A DNA stretch of 6,120 bases, taken from positions 1 to 6,120 of the forward strand of contig PLXC01000146.1 of NCBI GenBank assembly GCA_003151275.1, in the 5' to 3' direction. The notes below the pieces were generated by a model. That model made no database searches. It had not been told where the DNA came from and saw only the letters and a list, made by a program, of their open reading frames with translations. The stretch is from Candidatus Melainabacteria bacterium (lineage in GTDB: Bacteria > Cyanobacteriota > Vampirovibrionia > Obscuribacterales > Obscuribacteraceae). This document shows, piece by piece, positions 1 to 5,597 of the stretch. Positions within the stretch are counted from its first letter, which is position 1. Every line of letters begins with the position of its first letter. Position numbers and translations under genes: made by a program.

Positions 1-20
1 TCAAAAAGTGGCGATGGCAC
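1..20 (-). CDS. Possible start of the next gene, candidate ABC ATPase subunit (partial)
   Basis: A GTG at 20-18, three bases after the permease stop, opens a frame reading (M)PSPLF and then a GA- codon (Asp or Glu) cut by the window edge. GAGGG at 36-32 lies 11 bases upstream, a long but usable spacing. An N-terminus such as PSPLF(E/D) would fit the first strand of an ABC ATPase, which commonly begins with a short LFEL-like segment. The permease lacks an ATPase, so one is expected nearby. Only six complete codons are visible, so both the start and the identity are inference. Confidence 0.35.
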
Positions 21-23
21 TGG

Positions 24-1256
24 TCAGTCTGCCCTCAATGCTGTAATTGGATCGAGTTTGGCCGCTCTGCGGGCAGGATAAATGCCAAAGAAGAGACCGA
101 TGATGATCGAAACGAAAAACGACACCACGACTGAATCCGGTGTTACTACGGTTGTCCATTTCGCCAGGCTAGCGGTCAAGTTCGCGCCGAGCAAGCCAAG
201 TAAAATTCCGAGCAGACCACCTGTTAGCGAGAGAACGATCGCTTCAATGATGAACTGCATCATTATGTCCATATAGCGCGCTCCGATTGCTTTGCGAATG
301 CCGATTTCGCGAGTGCGTTCTGTGACCGAGACGAGCATGATATTCATGATCCCGATCCCGCCAACGAGTAACGATATGCCGGCAGTGGCGCCAAGGAGCA
401 TTGTGAAGACGCGATTGACTGATTGCGCCGTATCCAACAAATCTGACTGAGTACGAATGAGAAAATCGTCTGGCATCGGAGCAATTATTTTGTGGCGCAG
501 CCTCAAAACATTGGTTATTTGAAATTCTGCAGGCGTGACATCATCGGCAGTGTTGAGCGATACCAGTATGTTCTTCACGATTCTGCCGGTTGAGGCGTTG
601 GTACCAAATAAGCTGTTATAACCAGTGCTCAGAGGTACATAAACCGCATCGTCAGTGTCCTGGAAGCCGCTGAATCCTTTGTGTTCCATGACACCGATTA
701 CTTCAAATAATTCGCCTCTGATCAGGACTGATTTGCCGATCGGATTTTCATCTTCGCCAAAGAGATTTTCAACGACAGTATCACCAAGAACACAAACTCG
801 GGAGTAAGAGTCGAAGTCCGCCTGGTTGAAAAATCTACCCTTGACGGGCTTGATGTTGCGCACGTCGGCAAAGCTTGGATCGGATGCTGTTATTCGGGTG
901 GATGTGTTCTGTCCGGCGTATTGCACTTGAAAGTTTTGATTGTAAACGGCAACCGCGTCTTGAATCGCGGGGCAAACATCACGCATCGCTTCGGCATCTG
1001 CGTAAGTTAAGGTGGGGGCGCTACCTTGACCAGCTGAGATGCTGGAGCTGCTTGCCGACCCTGGCGAAATATAAACTAAGTTGGAGCCTAAACTTTGTAT
1101 TTGCTTTTGCGTTTCCAGCTCAGCTCCCTTACCGATCGCGAGCAAAATGATTACCGCGGCGATACCAATAACGATACCAGTAACGGTAAGCAGGCTGCGC
1201 ATTCGGTTATCGCGAATGCCTTCCCATGCTATTAATATCAGCTCACGGAAATCCAT
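24..1256 (-). CDS. MacB/FtsX-family ABC transporter permease (no fused ATPase)
   Basis: Inner-membrane permease of 410 residues, starting at ATG 1256. Order: cytoplasmic amphipathic start (MDFRELILIAWEGIRDNRMR), TM1 (~21-43), periplasmic MacB core (~45-280) with SLGSNLVYISPG, LTYADAEAM, GRFFNQ, VCVLG and NPIGKSVLIRGELFEVIGVM, then TM2 (~283-309), TM3 (~334-360) and TM4 (~376-395), ending YPARRAAKLDPITALRAD. TERTREIGIRKAIGAR (312-327) is the conserved cytoplasmic coupling segment that contacts the ATPase in FtsX-type permeases. E. coli MacB carries an N-terminal ATPase of about 220 residues. Here that domain is absent and the N-terminus is a normal FtsX one, so the ATPase must come from another gene, probably the next one downstream. 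Family knowledge: a dimer of this four-TM protein works as a mechanotransmitter, driving the adaptor-duct assembly rather than passing substrate through its own membrane segments. No strong ribosome site precedes the ATG, which suits translational coupling to the adaptor gene. Confidence 0.94.
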   Translation of the reverse strand: MDFRELILIAWEGIRDNRMRSLLTVTGIVIGIAAVIILLAIGKGAELETQKQIQSLGSNLVYISPGSASSSSISAGQGSAPTLTYADAEAMRDVCPAIQDAVAVYNQNFQVQYAGQNTSTRITASDPSFADVRNIKPVKGRFFNQADFDSYSRVCVLGDTVVENLFGEDENPIGKSVLIRGELFEVIGVMEHKGFSGFQDTDDAVYVPLSTGYNSLFGTNASTGRIVKNILVSLNTADDVTPAEFQITNVLRLRHKIIAPMPDDFLIRTQSDLLDTAQSVNRVFTMLLGATAGISLLVGGIGIMNIMLVSVTERTREIGIRKAIGARYMDIMMQFIIEAIVLSLTGGLLGILLGLLGANLTASLAKWTTVVTPDSVVVSFFVSIIIGLFFGIYPARRAAKLDPITALRAD

Positions 1257-1270
1257 CGTCTTATTGTTAT

Positions 1271-2839
1271 TTACCTACCTAGTCCCCGCGGCACCGGCGC
1301 ACCACCACCTCCGCCACCATGACCACCGCGGCGCCCTCCGTCTGAACCTCCTGGTGCGCCTTGCGGACGGTCACTGCCATAACCTTGTTGATCGAGCTGC
1401 TCTTTGTTGAGACCACGAAAAACGAGATCTCCATCGTGCAACCCTCGCAAAATAGCTGTTTCCGTGCCGACAGTCGGGCCGATTTTTACGGGCTTGAACT
1501 GCGGCGATCCGTCTTTGGCCGCCAGCAAAACTCCGGTTTTGCCATGCCGTGATACCACACAAACTGTAGGTACCAAAATCACATCTTCCATCTTGCCAGC
1601 AACAAAACGAGCGCTGACATTCATTCCAGAAAGTAGCACGTGATTGGGATCGTCCTTGATTGTCGTGTGCACTTCAAATGTAGTGACATTCTGTGTCACC
1701 ACTGCCTCAGGCGCTATCTGTGTGACCCGGCCATGAAACTTTTTCTCTGGATATGCATTTGAAATTATCTCCACCGGCTGACCGATCTTTATTTTGGAGA
1801 TATCAGTTTCAGCCACTTGCGCAACGAGTTCAAGCTCTCCTGCCAGGGCTACGATGGAACTTGAAGTCGCGGACGTCGTAGCGGCAGACGTTGTTGGTGT
1901 GACAATGGCACCAGTGTCTGCGTATTTCTGTGTGATGATGCCGGCAAACGGAGCTCTAATCGTGGTGTCACGGCGCTGAGCTTCCAGCGTTTCCAGATTT
2001 CCCTTCGCTTGCATAACAGCATCTCTGGCAGAACGGACATCTTCATCTCGATTGCCGATGCGACTCAACTCATGTTGCTTACCAGCAGACTCCCATTCCA
2101 CTTTGCTTTGCGCCAGACTTTCCTCAGCCTGCGCCAACTCTCGCTTTGCTGCATCCATCTGAGCGTGCGTCATCTTGGCCGTGGTGTCTGCGTTCAATCG
2201 ATCCTGATCTGAGATCGCTCCTTGGGTTTCCAGATAGTTCACGCGCGAAGCATTGGTATCATCACGAACCGTCTGCTGTTTTAGGGATTCAAGATTCGCT
2301 CGCATGCGAACAACGTTATGCTCAGCTTCTTTGACTATATTTTTAGCGCGCGCCACAGACAAACGAGCAATCGAAACTTCTTGCGGTCGGTTGCCGTGAG
2401 AAATTTTGGCGTAGTTGTCTTGAGCCATGAGGAGAGTGCCTTTTGCTGAAGTGATACTGCCGAGCAGGTTGCTGTCATCCATTTGAGCGAGAATCTGGTT
2501 CTCCTTGACGACATCGCCCTGCTGCACTAGCAAGCGTTGGATTTGCCCCGTCGACTTAGGGCTGACTTTAATTTCGCTGATTGGTCGAATCGTACCGGTG
2601 GCGATAATTTGCATGTCGACGGTTCCCCGCTTCACTTCAACTGCATTTTTTTTCCAGTCACCACCCTGGTTTTGCTGGAAGTAGAAAAACGCTGCCACTC
2701 CGATTGCGACGATCATGCAAAAAGCGATCAGAATCAGCAATTGTTTTTTCAACTTCTTGCCTCCGGCGGAGGTGGCAGAGCTCGTCGGATGTAGATCTGA
2801 CTGACTAACGTTTGCATTTGGTGATTTGTTTTTGAACAC
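1271..2839 (-). CDS. HlyD/MacA-family periplasmic adaptor (membrane fusion protein)
   Basis: Adaptor of 522 residues linking an inner-membrane permease to the outer-membrane duct. Order: cytoplasmic tail (1-32), single membrane anchor LLILIAFCMIVAIGVAAFFYF (~34-54), first lipoyl half (~87-121, IKVSPKSTGQI and QQGDVVKENQILAQMD), long alpha-helical hairpin (~125-290), second lipoyl half (RDTTIRAPFAGIITQKYADTG, 290-310), beta-barrel domain (~329-415, with VAQVAETDISKIKIGQPVEI) and membrane-proximal domain (~418-475). A Ser/Thr/Ala loop (314-328) and a Gly/Arg/Pro-rich tail (~485-522) follow the second lipoyl half and the last domain respectively. Family knowledge: the hairpin tip docks on TolC, and the lipoyl and barrel domains form a hexameric ring on a MacB permease. 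The start is GTG at 2839. The only good ribosome site, GAGGA at 2859-2855, lies 15 bases away, and an in-frame TAA upstream limits alternatives to rare ATA (2845) or ATC (2842) codons. The permease gene follows after 14 bases. MacA-like or DevB-like is the best class; no specific symbol is justified. Confidence 0.93.
   Translation of the reverse strand: MFKNKSPNANVSQSDLHPTSSATSAGGKKLKKQLLILIAFCMIVAIGVAAFFYFQQNQGGDWKKNAVEVKRGTVDMQIIATGTIRPISEIKVSPKSTGQIQRLLVQQGDVVKENQILAQMDDSNLLGSITSAKGTLLMAQDNYAKISHGNRPQEVSIARLSVARAKNIVKEAEHNVVRMRANLESLKQQTVRDDTNASRVNYLETQGAISDQDRLNADTTAKMTHAQMDAAKRELAQAEESLAQSKVEWESAGKQHELSRIGNRDEDVRSARDAVMQAKGNLETLEAQRRDTTIRAPFAGIITQKYADTGAIVTPTTSAATTSATSSSIVALAGELELVAQVAETDISKIKIGQPVEIISNAYPEKKFHGRVTQIAPEAVVTQNVTTFEVHTTIKDDPNHVLLSGMNVSARFVAGKMEDVILVPTVCVVSRHGKTGVLLAAKDGSPQFKPVKIGPTVGTETAILRGLHDGDLVFRGLNKEQLDQQGYGSDRPQGAPGGSDGGRRGGHGGGGGGAPVPRGLGR
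1274..1387 (-). other. Gly/Arg/Pro-rich C-terminal tail of the adaptor
   Basis: Residues ~485-522 of the adaptor contain six consecutive glycines, a GGRRGGHGG segment and PVPRGLGR before the TAA. The tail lies beyond the last recognisable adaptor domain. It is strongly basic and predicted disordered by composition. The DNA is correspondingly GC-rich, with repeated CCACC/CCGCC motifs in plus-strand reading. Confidence 0.8.
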
Positions 2840-2857
2840 GATTATTGCTTATTGTCC

Positions 2858-3565
2858 TCAATTGTTTGCTCGAATCGGCTTAGAGAGCGTGGCTTCATTG
2901 GCAGTGTTATAGAACGATTTAATAGGCATGCTGAGAAGTTGACCTTCGAATGATGTGTTGGCGCTGAAATATATATTCCCATCGGTGCTGTCGCCGGGAT
3001 AAACAAGACGGCGCCCGAAGCGCGATTCTTCGTTGACTTGGCGCTGATGATCGTATTCGTATCGTTTCTCAATCGGACCGGCCTCACGTTTCATTGTTTC
3101 CGCGGTTTGCACAATTCCGACTGATGCAGCTGCTGTCACTGTCGCTTTGAGATCCGATGACAATTTTTCTGTGAAAGTTGTAGGCGGGCGGTCCACTGCG
3201 TCGAGCTCGCGCTGGGCTATGCATTTTGCCACTACTCGTCCGCCATTTTGAGCGGTAACAGAACTGCGATCGCCGTCGAATATGAGTGGAGCCTCCGATC
3301 GGTTGTGGACTTTAACACGCAATGCTTTCATTTTCTTGGATGGTGCACCGGCCGGGTAAATATCTAAATCGACTTGTTCAGTGACGATGACTGAAATTGG
3401 CAGTTGACTGAAGTCGGCTTTGTTGGCTGTGCCGCTTACGTGAGGTTTAACATCGCTTTGAGCATCTACGCGCAAAAAGGCAGACGCGACGCCCAGGGAA
3501 AGTAGCAATAATAAGAGAACCCTGAGATCGGTAATGGCTTCCTGAGATGCGACTGGTTCTGTCAA
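2858..3565 (-). CDS. Secreted protein of unknown family in an efflux operon
   Basis: This protein of 235 residues is not recognised. The TTG start is supported by AGAAGG 7 bases upstream, and the gene begins 4 bases after the TolC-like stop. The N-terminus looks like a signal peptide: hydrophobic core RVLLLLLLSLGVASAF (residues ~15-30) and probable cleavage after VDA (35|36). There is no lipobox cysteine, so it is probably soluble in the periplasm rather than a lipoprotein. The mature part has beta-rich segments: LPISVIVTEQVDLDIYP (~55-71), MKALRVKVHNRSEAPLIFDG (~79-98) and RRLVYPGDSTDGNIYF (~185-200). This pattern suits a small immunoglobulin-like or other beta-sandwich fold, which is inference only. 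A charged stretch (~157-185) contains EKRYEYDHQRQ. A single cysteine (115) remains in the mature protein. Its position between duct and adaptor genes suggests an accessory role in the same exporter, such as assembly or substrate handling. Product function should be left as hypothetical. Confidence 0.82.
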   Translation of the reverse strand: MTEPVASQEAITDLRVLLLLLLSLGVASAFLRVDAQSDVKPHVSGTANKADFSQLPISVIVTEQVDLDIYPAGAPSKKMKALRVKVHNRSEAPLIFDGDRSSVTAQNGGRVVAKCIAQRELDAVDRPPTTFTEKLSSDLKATVTAAASVGIVQTAETMKREAGPIEKRYEYDHQRQVNEESRFGRRLVYPGDSTDGNIYFSANTSFEGQLLSMPIKSFYNTANEATLSKPIRANN

Positions 3566-3569
3566 TTGG

Positions 3570-5597
3570 TTACCTTCTAAGTGGGGCGTCGGGGATCGTA
3601 TAGCCTTGCGTCAAAGTAACTACACTTATAGCACCAAGGTCGTGGATAAGTTGTGCTTGAGCCTGTTGCAAGGCAACCAAAGACTGGGCCTCATTGACCA
3701 GACTATCTATATAGTCTGATTGTGCTTTGATAACTTCGAGGTTAGTTCCTTGACCAGCTATTTGGCGCAATTCCGCTAAACGAAGCGCTTCCTTTGAAGA
3801 ATCAAGTTGTGAGCCGATCGATTCGACCTGATTGATCGCCGGCAGGACATTCAAGTACGATGAGCGCACCTGTTCCGTTACAATCATCATTTGCTGATTT
3901 GCCTGCAGCAGTGCCTGTCTTGAAAGAGCGCGTAGCGAGACAATGTTTGCTGCGGAATTCAAACCCATGTTCGGTAAAGACCATGTTAGGTTAAAACCAC
4001 CTTGGACTGAATTGAATGTGCCGGGAGCAGATCCGGCGCTGGAAGTGCTGCTGCCATTTATATTGGAGCTTCCGCTTGTGCCTGAGACCGAGACGGGTCC
4101 AATGATCGAAGGTGCTACAGCACCAGATGTAACGAGGCTTCCTGATTGCGTGTTGTTTAGAGGAGTACCGCCGCTAGAAGCAACGACCGACGCGGCACCA
4201 GTATTTGCACCTGTGGTGGCAGTCAAATTGTTGCCTGGGCTCAGACTAGCGTTTTGACCAAGCGCCGTGTTGGATGCGGATCCGGCGTTTATTCCGCCAA
4301 GCGATATTTGGGTGACGGCAACACCCGTAACGTCGTTGGGGTTGCCAGTGAATGTCAAATTAGAGTGGCTGTATGCGACAAAGGCAGACGCTGTTGGGTA
4401 AAGAGGGGCCGTGCCGATTTGCACATCTCTGGCAGCCGCGAGCCGGAAGTGTTCGTACTCTCTCAGTTCTGGTCTCTTGCGAATAGCTGTATTCAAAAGC
4501 TTCTCGATCGAAGTCTTTCCGACTATTAGTCTATGCTGACAAACGTCTAAATCCATTGGCACCAGATTGACCGAGAGAGGCATGTCCATCGCGTAAGCCA
4601 CTAGCAGTGCCGACTGACGCGTAGCTACTTGTTGGCTCAGCAAAGCTTGTCTGTCAACGGCTAGCTGCGTTCTTGCCTGCATGATCGCGAATTTGGTGCC
4701 TGTTCCGGCTTGAAATTGCGCAGTATTTAGCTTCAATTGCGCTTGCGACACCTCGAGCGCTTTGATGCGAATACGCAGAAGATGGTGATTGAGAACAAGG
4801 TTTGTGTACTTGTTGAAAATGTCCAGCAGCGCATCGTTTATGTTTGCCTGATAGGCTTCACGCCAACCGAGGACGCGATAAAATTGGGCCATGGTGCTGT
4901 ACACATAACTGCCGCCGGCGAAGAGTGGGAAGGACACTTTGGTCTGAAAAATCTCTGCATTTGTATGAGTATCCGAGTTCACGTTTGACTGAGCGAGAGC
5001 ATAGTTGACAGAGAGAGCCGGCATGAAGAATGACAGGTAATAAGCTAGTTGCGTCGTTTGATAGAACGTGCTTTCGCGCGAGATGCGAATTGGCAAACTC
5101 CTTTGCAGCGTGTAGTTAAGCGCTTCTTCAAGAGTGATCGGCTGATTGAAACGTCCGTCTAGACTGATCGGCGGCAACGCGGCTATCTGGATCAAGGCGC
5201 CCAACTTGATCGGACTGCTTTTTAACACTTCCGCGCTAGCGCTCGCTGCTGGGCTTTCCGTGGGCAGGTCGCGCAAGCGGAATCCCGATGGTATCGAAAG
5301 TGGTGTCAAGGTTTGCCCCGGTGTAATTGAAGGAATCTCTTCCGGATTGACTTGCAGAGGCGACACGCCTGGAGGATTGGGTCCGACTCCAGCTGGTGCC
5401 GGACTATTTGCTGGCGCCTGAGTCGGTCCCGCCTGAACCGGAGAGATAGAGGGCAGTTGGGTTGGACCGGCAGGATTTTGCATCGGTTGAAAAAGATTTT
5501 GGGCAGCTTGCGCGGACAGGCAACTGACTATCTGAGTGCAAACAATGAAAGCGAACTGGCTTTTAATTAAATCTGTTTTTCTCATTACCTTGTTCAA
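3570..5597 (-). CDS. TolC-like outer-membrane efflux protein (copy 2 of a tandem pair), with long Ser/Gly-rich surface loop
   Basis: Outer-membrane factor of an export complex, 675 residues counted from TTG at 5597, clearly longer than E. coli TolC (about 490). Order: signal peptide (residues ~5-32, hydrophobic FAFIVCTQIVSCLS, likely cleavage after AQA); proline-rich segment (~34-105); first TolC repeat (~155-345) with TLEEAL, a short beta hairpin ending in PLFAGG (224-229) and two long helices; second repeat (~360-655) with RKRPELRE, a strand at LYPTASAFVAYSHS, a low-complexity loop (~413-531), the return strand ending SLPNMG, and helices containing ALSRQALLQANQ and TNLEVIKAQSDYIDSL. Start choice is uncertain. 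TTG 5597 overlaps the upstream stop as TTGA but has no clear ribosome site. ATG 5585 gives a compact signal peptide (MRKTDLIKSQ) and has AAGG only 2 bases upstream. The stop is 4 bases before the next gene. Homology to the upstream gene indicates tandem duplication. Family call is firm; cargo is unknown. Confidence 0.93.
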   Translation of the reverse strand: MNKVMRKTDLIKSQFAFIVCTQIVSCLSAQAAQNLFQPMQNPAGPTQLPSISPVQAGPTQAPANSPAPAGVGPNPPGVSPLQVNPEEIPSITPGQTLTPLSIPSGFRLRDLPTESPAASASAEVLKSSPIKLGALIQIAALPPISLDGRFNQPITLEEALNYTLQRSLPIRISRESTFYQTTQLAYYLSFFMPALSVNYALAQSNVNSDTHTNAEIFQTKVSFPLFAGGSYVYSTMAQFYRVLGWREAYQANINDALLDIFNKYTNLVLNHHLLRIRIKALEVSQAQLKLNTAQFQAGTGTKFAIMQARTQLAVDRQALLSQQVATRQSALLVAYAMDMPLSVNLVPMDLDVCQHRLIVGKTSIEKLLNTAIRKRPELREYEHFRLAAARDVQIGTAPLYPTASAFVAYSHSNLTFTGNPNDVTGVAVTQISLGGINAGSASNTALGQNASLSPGNNLTATTGANTGAASVVASSGGTPLNNTQSGSLVTSGAVAPSIIGPVSVSGTSGSSNINGSSTSSAGSAPGTFNSVQGGFNLTWSLPNMGLNSAANIVSLRALSRQALLQANQQMMIVTEQVRSSYLNVLPAINQVESIGSQLDSSKEALRLAELRQIAGQGTNLEVIKAQSDYIDSLVNEAQSLVALQQAQAQLIHDLGAISVVTLTQGYTIPDAPLRR
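3573..3578 (-). promoter_or_regulatory. Ribosome binding site AGAAGG deciding the TTG start at 3565
   Basis: AGAAGG on the minus strand lies 7 bases upstream of TTG at 3565-3563, an ideal spacing. It overlaps the last codons of the upstream TolC-like gene. This is the best Shine-Dalgarno match among the junctions here, and it supports a TTG start that yields a complete signal peptide. Confidence 0.65.
4005..4361 (-). other. Low-complexity Ser/Gly/Asn/Thr loop inserted in the second TolC beta hairpin
   Basis: Residues ~413-531 of the second TolC-like protein are dominated by Ser, Gly, Thr, Asn and Ala, with almost no charged residues. They sit between the strand LYPTASAFVAYSHS and the strand GGFNLTWSLPNMG. 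In TolC these two strands flank the extracellular loop of the second structural repeat, so the segment should be surface-exposed. At the DNA level it is not a perfect tandem repeat. The upstream paralog has Ser-Gly repeats in the equivalent place. Confidence 0.75.
5283..5498 (-). other. Proline-rich N-terminal linker of the second TolC-like protein
   Basis: Residues ~34-105, directly after the predicted signal peptide, are rich in Pro, Gln, Ser, Gly and Thr. They contain degenerate repeats: AGPTQLP and AGPTQAP, and PSISP and PSITP. No helix or strand of the TolC fold falls here, so it is probably an extended periplasmic linker preceding the alpha barrel. As I recall, cyanobacterial TolC homologues often carry a similar proline-rich N-terminus. 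Confidence 0.7.

Noticed and set aside
24..1256. Calling the permease MacB by name.
   Set aside because: It has the MacB/FtsX fold but lacks the fused ATPase that defines E. coli MacB, and nothing shows macrolide export. The family name is kept and the symbol left empty.
1257..1270. Search for a promoter or terminator in the gaps between genes (also 2840-2857 and 3566-3569).
   Set aside because: The gaps are 14, 18 and 4 bases. None holds an inverted repeat with a T-run or a promoter-like pair of boxes.
2842..3087. An 81-codon minus-strand frame overlapping the secreted protein gene.
   Set aside because: It lies almost wholly within the 235-residue gene in another frame, lacks a signal peptide or family motif, and has no convincing ribosome site. 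It is a shadow frame.
3266..3273. GCGATCGC, the HIP1 octamer that is very abundant in many cyanobacterial genomes.
   Set aside because: I saw only this one exact copy. A single copy in 6 kb is compatible with chance and does not show HIP1 enrichment, so it is not used as evidence for the host.
3943..4529. Two adjoining plus-strand frames (104 and 91 codons) opposite the second TolC-like gene.
   Set aside because: They are antisense to the low-complexity loop and neighbouring helices. Their composition mirrors the coding strand's bias and they carry no recognisable domain.
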